Below are positions 46,094 to 53,660 of a DNA stretch of 64,000 nucleotides, piece by piece. The first letter of the stretch is position 1. Every line of letters starts with the position of its first letter. Position numbers and translations under genes: made by a program. Location of the stretch: NCBI GenBank assembly GCA_934647945.1, contig CAKUFK010000014.1, positions 17,093-81,092 of the forward strand, read 5' to 3'. The notes under the pieces were generated by a model. The model worked only from the letters and a program-made list of their open reading frames with translations. It was not told the DNA's origin and searched no databases. Source of the stretch: an uncultured Eubacteriales bacterium (GTDB taxonomy: Bacteria; Bacillota; Clostridia; Oscillospirales; Acutalibacteraceae).

Positions 46094-47053
46094 ATGGAAA
46101 CAATCTCAGTCGTCGTGCCCTGTTACAACGAGGTGGAGGCCATCCCGCTGTTCTACCAGGAAATCTGCCGGATCTCCGATTTGATGCCGGAATATGTGTT
46201 TGAATACGTGTTTGTCAACGACGGTTCCAAGGATGCCACCCTGTCCCGGATCAAGGAGATGGCCCAGACCGACAGCCGGGTCAAATACCTCTCCCTTTCC
46301 CGCAATTTTGGGAAAGAAGCCGCCATGTATGCGGGCCTTCGCTACGCCTCGGGGGATTATGTGGCGATCATGGACGCAGATTTGCAGGATCCGCCCGCCC
46401 TGTTGCCCGAGATGATGCGGGGCATCCGCGACGAGGGGTATGACTGCGTGGCCACCCGAAGGGTGACACGCAAGGGAGAGCCGGCAGTCCGGTCCTTCTT
46501 CGCCCGTTTGTTTTACCGGCTCATCCGGAAATTGTCCAAGACCGAAATCATGGACGGCGCCCGGGACTACCGGCTTCTCACACGGCAATATGTTGATTCC
46601 TTGCTGGAACTCGGTGAATACAACCGTTTTTCCAAGGGCTTGTTCGGATGGTGCGGCTTCGACACCAAATGGATCGAATTCGAAAATGCGGAGAGGGCTG
46701 CAGGGGAGACCAAGTGGTCCTTTTGGAAATTGTTTTTGTACAGCATCGACGGCATTGTTGCGTTTTCTACGGTACCGCTGGCCGTCGCGGCGCTCATGGG
46801 GGTGCTTTTCTGTTTTTTGGCGTTCGTCTTCCTGATCGTCATCTTTGTGCGGGCGCTGATTTTCGGGGATCCGGTCGCGGGATGGCCCTCTCTTGTGTGC
46901 ATCATCCTGCTCCTCGGCGGCATTCAAATGCTCTCCATGGGGATTTTGGGGGAATACCTGGCCAAAACCTACATGGAAACCAAACGGCGTCCGATTTTTA
47001 TCTGCAAGGAGAGCAATATCCGGCCCCACAGGGAGCGTCGGGAAGGGGAATGA
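46094..47053 (+). CDS. GT2 glycosyltransferase (DPM1/GtrB-like)
   Basis: The 319-residue protein has a GT-A catalytic domain (VVVPCYNEVEAIPLF, VFVNDGSKDAT, the metal-binding MDADLQDPP, ARDYRLLTR). Two C-terminal membrane helices follow (about 235-265 and 272-300). This is the polyprenyl-phosphate glycosyltransferase layout, where a sugar is moved from a nucleotide to undecaprenyl phosphate. The sugar cannot be told from sequence. Start 46094 has GGAGGGG upstream, and the gene follows ymdB by 57 bases. Its 3' side carries a tandem hairpin array. Confidence 0.88.
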   Translation: METISVVVPCYNEVEAIPLFYQEICRISDLMPEYVFEYVFVNDGSKDATLSRIKEMAQTDSRVKYLSLSRNFGKEAAMYAGLRYASGDYVAIMDADLQDPPALLPEMMRGIRDEGYDCVATRRVTRKGEPAVRSFFARLFYRLIRKLSKTEIMDGARDYRLLTRQYVDSLLELGEYNRFSKGLFGWCGFDTKWIEFENAERAAGETKWSFWKLFLYSIDGIVAFSTVPLAVAALMGVLFCFLAFVFLIVIFVRALIFGDPVAGWPSLVCIILLLGGIQMLSMGILGEYLAKTYMETKRRPIFICKESNIRPHRERREGE

Positions 47054-47095
47054 CGCGGAGCATTCTTGGATTGTTGCCGGGCAGCGCCCCTATCC

Positions 47096-47362
47096 CCGGA
47101 GTCCAGAACGTAGGAGAATTCCGGCGGAATTTGAGGGAGGCTGCAAATAACCTTACCCAATTTGACCATCTATTGGCAGCCCTCCCGGAGTCCAGAACGT
47201 AGGAGAATTCCGGAGGAATTTGAGGGAGGCTGCAAATAACCTTACCCAATTTGACCATCTATTGGCAGCCCTCCCGGAGTCCAGAACGTAGGAGAATTCC
47301 GGAGGAATTTGAGGGAGGCTGCAAATAACCTTACCCAATTTGACCATCTATTGGCAGCCTCT
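47096..47362. repeat. Three tandem 89-bp hairpin-forming repeats
   Basis: Three nearly identical units start with GTCCAGAACGTAGGAGAATT at 47101, 47190 and 47279. The only internal difference noticed is one C/A change between unit 1 and units 2-3. Each unit has GGGAGGCTGC pairing with GCAGCC(C)TCCC around a loop of about 31 bases; the last unit diverges after GCAGCC. The period of 89 is not a multiple of three, so this is not a coding repeat. The array lies in the 3' untranslated region of the glycosyltransferase gene, just before a terminator. Confidence 0.9.
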
Positions 47363-47363
47363 A

Positions 47364-47391
47364 GGCAAGGGAAATCCCTTGCCCTTTTTTT
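47364..47391 (+). terminator. Terminator after the hairpin array
   Basis: GGCAAGGGA (47364-47372) pairs with TCCCTTGCC (47375-47383) and is followed by C and T7. Confidence 0.93.
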
Positions 47392-47407
47392 GAATTAATG
47401 GTATAAT
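47379..47407 (+). promoter_or_regulatory. Promoter of the activase operon, overlapping the terminator
   Basis: TTGCCC (47379-47384), a 17-base spacer and TATAAT (47402-47407). The -35 hexamer is the right arm of the preceding terminator stem. Confidence 0.65.
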
Positions 47408-47504
47408 CAACGGTGAATCGTTTATTTTTTGACACAAAAACGGCCCATGAACATACAGGCGAGGGAAAGATCGCTTTGTCCGGCGGGATTAGGAGGCTTC
47501 TTCA

Positions 47505-50498
47505 TTGCATATAGGAATCGATATCGGCAGCACCACAGTCAAAGTCGTGCTGCTCGATGACCAAGACAACACGGTTTTCCACACCTATGAGCGTCACATG
47601 TCCAAGGTACGGGAGAAAACGGCGGAGATGCTCCGGCTTCTGAGCCCGCGGCTGTCGGGCCAGGCTGTGCAGGTCGCTGTCACCGGTTCGGCGGGGCTCG
47701 GTGTCGCCAAGGCCGCCGATTTGGAATTCGTCCAGGAGGTATTCGCCACGGCCGGGGCGGTGGAACGCTTCATCCCCGACATCGACGTGGTGGTGGAGCT
47801 GGGCGGCGAGGACGCGAAGATCATCTTTCTGACTGGCGGCCTGGAAGAACGGATGAACGGCTCCTGTGCCGGCGGCACCGGCGCTTTTATCGACCAGATG
47901 GCCACTCTGCTCGGCATCACGGCGGACGAGCTCGACCGGCTGAGCCTCGGATACGAGAAACTTTACGCTATCGCGTCCCGCTGCGGCGTGTTCGCGAAAA
48001 GCGATATCCAGCCTCTGCTGAACCAGGGGGCGCGCAAAGAGGATATCGCGGCGAGCATCTTCCAGGCCGTGGTCAACCAGACCATCACCGGCTTGGCCCA
48101 AGGACGGCAGATAGGGGGTAAGGTCCTGTTTCTGGGCGGTCCGTTGTTTTTCCTCGAAGGGCTGCGCCGCCGGTTCGTCGAAACGCTCCATCTCTCCCCG
48201 GAAAACGCCGTGTTTCCGGAGAACGCCGACGTGTTTGTGGCGGTAGGAGCCGCCTGCTATGCCGCGAACAGCGCGCCGATGGATTTTGACGACCTGCTTG
48301 AGAGGATCGAACACGCCTCCGCACAGAAAAACACCACCAACACCCTGGAGCCCCTCTTCATTTCCCAGGACGACTACGATGCGTTCCTGGCCCGCCACAA
48401 CGCCCACTGCCCGCCGCCTATGGATGCGGACAGCTATCAGGGGGACGCCTATCTGGGCATCGACGCCGGTTCCACCACGACGAAACTGGTCCTGATTTCC
48501 CCCGACGGCGGGCTGCTTTACAGCTACTATGCTTCCAACGAGGGCAACCCGGTCTCCGTCGTGCTCGGACAGCTTCGCGAGATTTACCGCCGATTCGGCG
48601 ACCGAATCGTCATCCGGGGCAGCGCCTCCACCGGCTATGGGGAGGATCTGGTTAAGAGCGCGTTCCACATCGACCGGGGGCTGGTGGAGACGGTGGCCCA
48701 CTACCGCGCCGCCCGCCATTTCAACCCCGACGTGGATTTCATCATTGATATCGGCGGCCAGGATATGAAATGCTTCAAGATCCGGGGCGGCGCCATCGAC
48801 AGCATCCTGCTCAACGAGGCCTGTTCTTCCGGCTGCGGGTCTTTCATCGAGACGTTTGCCAAAGCGCTCGGTTACGACATCGCCGCTTTTTCGAAGCTCG
48901 GCCTGATGGCGGAGCATCCGGTGGACCTGGGCTCCCGTTGTACGGTATTCATGAACTCCTCGGTCAAGCAGGCCCAGAAGGAAGGCGCCTCGGTGGAGGA
49001 TATCTCGGCGGGTTTGTCCATGAGCATCGTCAAGAACGCCATCTACAAGGTCATCCGTGCCTCCAGCCCGGAGGAGCTGGGCCGCCATATCGTGGTCCAG
49101 GGCGGCACCTTCCTCAACGATGCCGTGCTCCGGAGCTTTGAGCTGGAGCTGGGGGCCGAGGTCATCCGTCCCACCATCGCGGGGATCATGGGCGCCTATG
49201 GCGCAGCCCTGTATGCCCGCGACCAAGCGGCGCAGGGGAAGATCGGGGGCGGACGTTCCTCCATCCTGACGCCCGAGGAGCTGGAGAGCTTCGAACATAC
49301 TGCCAAGACTTCCCAGTGCGGCCTGTGCGGCAACCACTGCCTGCTGACCGTCAACCGTTTCGGTGGCGGGCGGAGCTATATTTCGGGCAACCGCTGTGAA
49401 CGGCCTCTGGGCAAGGGCCGTCAGAAGGACATCCCCAATCTGGTCCGGTGGAAATACGAACGGCTGCGCCGCCTGCCGGGCGTGGACGACCGTTTTCCCG
49501 CCCGGCTGGGGCCCGACGGCAAACGCCTGAGGATCGGGATCCCGATGGTGCTCAATATGTATGAGAACCTGCCCTTCTGGCACACCTTCTTCACCCGCTT
49601 GGGGTTCGAGGTGGTGCTGTCGCCTGAATCCAGCCGGGAGCTGTACCAGGCCGGGCAGCATACCATCCCATCCGATACCGTCTGCTATCCGGCCAAGCTG
49701 GCCCACGGGCACATGGAACGCCTGCTGGATGAAGGGGTGGACGCGATCTTCTACCCCTGCCTTCCTTATAACTTCGACGAGAAAAAAGGCGACAACCACT
49801 ACAACTGCCCGGTGGTCGCCTATTATCCCGAGCTGCTCGCGGCCAACATGGAACGGCTGGGGACGGCCCGGTACCTGAATCCCTATTTCGGGCTCCACCG
49901 GCCCCGGGATTTTGCCAAAAAGGCGGCGGAGTATTTCGGCCGGGAATTCGGCATCCCCGCCGCCGAAGTCAAAAAGGCGGCTGCGGCGGCTTACGAAGCC
50001 TATACCGACCACATGAACGCCGTGCGGGAAAAGGGCGGCGAAATGATTGAGATCGCGCGCAGGAGTGGGATGCCGGTCATCGTACTGTCAGGCCGGCCCT
50101 ACCATATGGATCCCGAGATCAATCACGGTATCGATGCCTTGATCGCCTCGTTTGGCCTGGTGGTGGTCACCGAGGATGCGGTAGCCTGGCATACCGGGCG
50201 GCAGCCGGTAAACGTCCTCAACCAGTGGACCTATCACGGCCGTCTTTACAGCGCGGCGGCGTACGTCACCACACAGCCGGATATGCAGCTCGTGCAGCTG
50301 GTCTCCTTCGGCTGTGGAATCGACGCCATCACGACCGACGAGGTCCGCTCCATTCTGGAGGATAAGGATAAGCTCTACACCCAGCTCAAGATCGACGAAA
50401 TCACCAATTTGGGCGCGGTCCGCATCCGCATCCGCAGTCTGATCGCGGCCATGGAGGCCAAGGCGGACGCCGCGGATAAGGAAGCGCACCCCGCCTGA
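47505..50498 (+). CDS. Acyl-CoA dehydratase activase-related protein (BadF/BcrAD, DUF2229)
   Basis: The protein has 997 residues. It contains two ASKHA-type ATPase modules, each opening with a phosphate loop (IGIDIGSTTVK at residue 3 and LGIDAGSTTTK near 319). NGSCAGGTGAFID and ACSSGCGSFIE carry the cysteines expected for the shared iron-sulphur cluster. A cysteine-rich stretch (CGLCGNHC and later NRCERPLGKG) and a DUF2229 region (from about GIPMVLNMYENLPFW) follow. Such activases use ATP to drive an electron into a 2-hydroxyacyl-CoA dehydratase-type partner. The target reaction here is unknown. The start is TTG 47505, with AGGAGG eight bases upstream. The partner gene follows by 27 bases. 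Confidence 0.9.
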   Translation: MHIGIDIGSTTVKVVLLDDQDNTVFHTYERHMSKVREKTAEMLRLLSPRLSGQAVQVAVTGSAGLGVAKAADLEFVQEVFATAGAVERFIPDIDVVVELGGEDAKIIFLTGGLEERMNGSCAGGTGAFIDQMATLLGITADELDRLSLGYEKLYAIASRCGVFAKSDIQPLLNQGARKEDIAASIFQAVVNQTITGLAQGRQIGGKVLFLGGPLFFLEGLRRRFVETLHLSPENAVFPENADVFVAVGAACYAANSAPMDFDDLLERIEHASAQKNTTNTLEPLFISQDDYDAFLARHNAHCPPPMDADSYQGDAYLGIDAGSTTTKLVLISPDGGLLYSYYASNEGNPVSVVLGQLREIYRRFGDRIVIRGSASTGYGEDLVKSAFHIDRGLVETVAHYRAARHFNPDVDFIIDIGGQDMKCFKIRGGAIDSILLNEACSSGCGSFIETFAKALGYDIAAFSKLGLMAEHPVDLGSRCTVFMNSSVKQAQKEGASVEDISAGLSMSIVKNAIYKVIRASSPEELGRHIVVQGGTFLNDAVLRSFELELGAEVIRPTIAGIMGAYGAALYARDQAAQGKIGGGRSSILTPEELESFEHTAKTSQCGLCGNHCLLTVNRFGGGRSYISGNRCERPLGKGRQKDIPNLVRWKYERLRRLPGVDDRFPARLGPDGKRLRIGIPMVLNMYENLPFWHTFFTRLGFEVVLSPESSRELYQAGQHTIPSDTVCYPAKLAHGHMERLLDEGVDAIFYPCLPYNFDEKKGDNHYNCPVVAYYPELLAANMERLGTARYLNPYFGLHRPRDFAKKAAEYFGREFGIPAAEVKKAAAAAYEAYTDHMNAVREKGGEMIEIARRSGMPVIVLSGRPYHMDPEINHGIDALIASFGLVVVTEDAVAWHTGRQPVNVLNQWTYHGRLYSAAAYVTTQPDMQLVQLVSFGCGIDAITTDEVRSILEDKDKLYTQLKIDEITNLGAVRIRIRSLIAAMEAKADAADKEAHPA

Positions 50499-50525
50499 TG
50501 CGACCGCGGGAAAGGTTTTGATGCA

Positions 50526-51860
50526 ATGGCTGAACTGGTTTACAACGAGCAGGGCCGCCTGCTCTTCACCGAGGAGATGAAGCGGGAGTATACCCTTCTG
50601 ATGCCCCAGATGCTTCCGGTACATTTCACCATGCTCAAGCGTGTGTTCGAGCTCCAGGGGTACAAGGTGGATATGCTCACCACCAACCACCGGGGCATCG
50701 TGGACGAGGGGCTCAAGTATGTCCATAACGATACCTGCTACCCCGCGCTGCTGGTCATCGGCCAGTTGATCGACGCGGTCAAAAGCGGGAAATACGACCC
50801 CCATAAGGTCGGCCTCTTCATTACCCAGACGGGTGGCGGCTGCCGGGCGTCCAACTACATCCACCTGCTGCGCAAGGCGCTGAAACGGGCAGGGTATGGG
50901 TATGTGCCGGTGGTATCGGTCAACCTGTCGGGGCTGGAAAAGAACCCCGGGTTCTCCCTGGGCTTTGGCATGATCATCCAGATGGCCTACTCCATGATCT
51001 ATGGCGACATCCTTGTCAATCTGGCCAACCAGTGCCGCCCCTATGAGATCGTGGAGGGGGAGACCGACCGCCGTATCGCCAAATGGGTGGAGCGGCTGGT
51101 GGCGGAGTTCCCGAAAAAGGGGGCGTTCCGGCGCCCCCACGTGGTTGAAAATTTCAACGCCATCGTAGACGACTTTGCGTCGATTCCGGTCCACCGCACG
51201 AAAAAACCCCGGGTGGGTGTCGTGGGGGAGATCTACATCAAATACGCGCCGCTCGGCAACAACAATCTCGAACAGTTCCTGTTTGACGAGGGGTGTGAGC
51301 CGGTGGTGCCCGGTATCATGGATTTTATCATCTTCAAATGCGACAACCGGGTGGAGGACCATTTGATCTATGGGGGCAAAACCGCCACCTATATCGGCGC
51401 GGGTTTTCTCAAGAAGTACTGTGAAGGCCTGCAGCGCGATATGATCGCGGCTATTGCCCGTCAGCCAGTCTTCCGAGTCCCCTGCACCTTTGCCCATCTC
51501 AAAAGCCTGGTGAAGGATTATCTGGGCTACGGCAACAAAATGGGGGAGGGCTGGCTCCTGACCGGCGAGATGCTGGAGCTGATTGATTCAGGCACCTCCA
51601 ATATCGTCTGCACGCAGCCCTTCGGCTGCCTGCCCAATCATGTTGTGGGTAAAGGAATGGTGCGGCAGATCAAAAACCGTCTTCCGCAGGCCAACATCGT
51701 CTGTGTGGATTACGATCCGGGCGCTACCCGGATCAATCAGGAAAACCGGATCAAGCTGATGCTGGCCAATGCCAAGTTGGCGGACAAGGGGGCGGCGGTC
51801 GCGGAGGAAACGACGGTGGAGCCGGTTTCCGGAGAAACCGTAGAGGCGGCGCATCCCTGA
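50526..51860 (+). CDS. 2-Hydroxyacyl-CoA dehydratase-like protein
   Basis: The 444-residue protein is of the HgdB/C-like type that follows or is fused to giant activases. Motifs seen are NDTCYPALLVIGQL, FITQTGGGCRASNY, the central GEIYIKYAPLGNNNLE and CTQPFGCLPNHVVGKG. The cysteines are candidate cluster ligands. In many Clostridia this part is fused to the activase as a single chain of about 1400 residues, whereas here it is split with a 27-base gap. The acidic C-terminal tail (after about 420) looks unstructured. The substrate is not known. Confidence 0.85.
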   Translation: MAELVYNEQGRLLFTEEMKREYTLLMPQMLPVHFTMLKRVFELQGYKVDMLTTNHRGIVDEGLKYVHNDTCYPALLVIGQLIDAVKSGKYDPHKVGLFITQTGGGCRASNYIHLLRKALKRAGYGYVPVVSVNLSGLEKNPGFSLGFGMIIQMAYSMIYGDILVNLANQCRPYEIVEGETDRRIAKWVERLVAEFPKKGAFRRPHVVENFNAIVDDFASIPVHRTKKPRVGVVGEIYIKYAPLGNNNLEQFLFDEGCEPVVPGIMDFIIFKCDNRVEDHLIYGGKTATYIGAGFLKKYCEGLQRDMIAAIARQPVFRVPCTFAHLKSLVKDYLGYGNKMGEGWLLTGEMLELIDSGTSNIVCTQPFGCLPNHVVGKGMVRQIKNRLPQANIVCVDYDPGATRINQENRIKLMLANAKLADKGAAVAEETTVEPVSGETVEAAHP

Positions 51861-51935
51861 AACCCGGAATGGCCTTTTCCCGCTTCAGCATGAGTGCCAA
51901 AGCCAGGGGAAAGGAAGACTGTTACGCATAAGAAA

Positions 51936-51965
51936 AACCGGCGGCCGGATATCCGGCCGCCGGTT
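51936..51965. terminator. Perfect 30-base palindromic terminator (convergent)
   Basis: AACCGGCGGCCGGAT is followed directly by its complement. On the minus strand TTTTTC follows, which suits the serpin gene. On the plus strand it closes the activase operon. Confidence 0.8.
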
Positions 51966-51996
51966 CTCTTGTAGTGGGATGTCTTTCCTCCGGCGG

Positions 51997-53370
51997 TCAG
52001 TCCGCCCCTAGGATCTGCGGGTTTTCCACCGTTCCTGCAAAGAGTACCGCGCCGGTGGGTTTATCGAGGATCATGCACAGGAAGGGCCGGTCGGCAACCA
52101 GGATTTTGGGTTCCTCAATCACCGCCGCCGTCCCGCACACGGCTACGGCCGTGGCGGCAGCGGCCTTCGTCCCCGCTTCTCCCACCTGGAGCGCGGTCTT
52201 GTGGATCACATCGCCCAGGAAAAGCCCGTCGGCCATATCCGACAAATCCGCCTTCCTCTCGTCGAAGGCGTCAGTCATCCCCATGGCCTGCAGGGTCTTT
52301 TTGAGCGAACCGCCGTACTTCAGCGAAAACCGCGGCATCGTGACGCTGGTGGTTTCTTCCTTCATGCCGGACAGCCATCCGGACAGGGTGCCGGGCCGCA
52401 AATCCCGGACGAGGCCGTCGAGAGTCCCCTTCGGAACCGCCACCAGCATCGCCGTGCGCTCATCCAGATAATCGAGCAACGTCACCTGGGCGAGAGAATC
52501 CTCGATCCACGGCCGGTCGGCTTTCTGGGTCATCATCGGGATATCCACATCCCCGTCCGCGCCATGAAACACCCCGTCCCGTGTAAAGCCGAACGGAACC
52601 AGCCACTTGCCGTCAAACAGCACCGTGTTCATCAATAAGGCCAATGTGCCGTCCGGAACCTCATCAAGCAGCCGGGGGATCAACCCGTCGGTGTTGTCGC
52701 TGACCCAACGGTTGACATCCGGCACCAAACTGGTGTCAAAGGGATGAAGCGCCACCTTTGCCCCGTAGTACTCCCGGTTGAGGTCGAGAAAGCCCGGTTT
52801 TACGCAGGACGCAAAGCTTTCCCGCAGCCAGACGGCGTTGGCCAAATGGAAATACCCCTTCGTATTGCCGCTCATCAGGGACTGCAGCTCCCGGTTCCCC
52901 TGGCGAAGCGCCGGACGGTCTTCAGCCGCCAGCAGGGATAGGGTCTGCTCCAGGGTACTGCCCCGCATCCCCTCCGCAGCCATCCCCAGCGCCATATAAA
53001 GGCTCGCCGGAGAGAAGAAAACCCCATTTATCGCCTCCGGTTTTCCGTAGAGCTCCTGGAGCATCCGCACGGTGAACGTTTCGTATCCCGTCCGGTACGC
53101 CGCACCGAGCGTGTCCACCGGCGGCAACCCGCAGAGATGGCCTTCACCCCCGATCGCGGGAACGACGCGGTCGGGGGGCGGCTCAGTGACCGGATGTTCC
53201 TCCCCGGCTTCGCTTTCAGGGGCCGGGCTTTCGCTTTGCGTCGCCTCGCTCGGCCCGGTGCCGTATCCCTCCGGCGTGACCGGCTCCGGCACGGGCGCAC
53301 CGCAGCCGGCCAAAAGCATCAGTGCCGCCGCGCAACCGGCAGCCACCAAGCGATGGATCCACTCCTTCAT
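51997..53370 (-). CDS. Lipoprotein serpin (serine/cysteine protease inhibitor)
   Basis: The protein has 457 residues. A lipoprotein signal ends at MLLAGC (lipidated Cys23), and a Pro/Glu/Ser-rich linker reaches about residue 75. The serpin fold follows (FFSPASLYMALGMAAEGM, LANAVWLRE, LLMNTVLFDGKWLVPF, SVTMPRFSLKYG). The hinge of the reactive loop, VGEAGTKAAAATAVAV, has the small residues required for insertion, so it is predicted inhibitory. The scissile bond should lie near CGTAAVIEEP. It should act outside the cell, membrane-tethered, against host or bacterial proteases. Start 53370 has GGGAGGG upstream. It is divergent from a secreted protease gene. Confidence 0.92.
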   Translation of the reverse strand: MKEWIHRLVAAGCAAALMLLAGCGAPVPEPVTPEGYGTGPSEATQSESPAPESEAGEEHPVTEPPPDRVVPAIGGEGHLCGLPPVDTLGAAYRTGYETFTVRMLQELYGKPEAINGVFFSPASLYMALGMAAEGMRGSTLEQTLSLLAAEDRPALRQGNRELQSLMSGNTKGYFHLANAVWLRESFASCVKPGFLDLNREYYGAKVALHPFDTSLVPDVNRWVSDNTDGLIPRLLDEVPDGTLALLMNTVLFDGKWLVPFGFTRDGVFHGADGDVDIPMMTQKADRPWIEDSLAQVTLLDYLDERTAMLVAVPKGTLDGLVRDLRPGTLSGWLSGMKEETTSVTMPRFSLKYGGSLKKTLQAMGMTDAFDERKADLSDMADGLFLGDVIHKTALQVGEAGTKAAAATAVAVCGTAAVIEEPKILVADRPFLCMILDKPTGAVLFAGTVENPQILGAD

Positions 53371-53489
53371 TCGATATTCCCTCCCGCATAACATGATTGA
53401 TCGATCATTTTCCGTGGCTTTTCTGTTTATAAAGTGCCCGTTTCGTCCGGATATGTTGCACCGGCGTATCCGCATTCGCGCAAATTCGC

Positions 53490-53518
53490 TTGACATATTT
53501 ATTCAATTTATCTATAAT
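53490..53518 (+). promoter_or_regulatory. Consensus sigma-A promoter of the secreted protease operon
   Basis: TTGACA (53490-53495), a 17-base spacer and TATAAT (53513-53518), both hexamers perfect. The leader to the start codon at 53661 is about 135 bases. The 53371-53489 part of this divergent region holds no gene; ATGATTGATCGATCAT-like symmetry lies at about 53390-53410 near the serpin start. Confidence 0.88.
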
Positions 53519-53565
53519 GATTTTATAAATTATGACATTTTTTGAGTTTTTTGCCCCGGTATAAA

Positions 53566-53581
53566 TACAATATTAATTGTA
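53566..53581. promoter_or_regulatory. Operator-like inverted repeat in the protease leader
   Basis: TACAAT-ATTA-ATTGTA, perfectly symmetrical, lies about 40 bases downstream of the predicted start site. It could be a repressor site; this is inference only. Confidence 0.35.
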
Positions 53582-53660
53582 ATGTTGTATGTTTATATAC
53601 TGTTTTGTGATTTTATCGAAAACTTCTGTAGAGGCATACGATAGAGAGGAGAGGTATACA

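Noticed and set aside
46969..47347. Minus-strand repeated peptide frames across the hairpin array
   Set aside because: A period of 89 is not a multiple of three, so each copy shifts frame; no ribosome binding site.
47096..47362. Possible CRISPR array
   Set aside because: The 89-bp units are contiguous and identical throughout, with no repeat/unique-spacer alternation and no cas genes.
47502..50012. Long antisense frame opposite the activase gene
   Set aside because: A GC-bias shadow of a clear gene, with low-complexity composition and no recognisable domain.
53589..53660. Upstream start for the secreted protease
   Set aside because: It has no ribosome binding site. The ATG at 53661 has a good one and begins a normal signal peptide.
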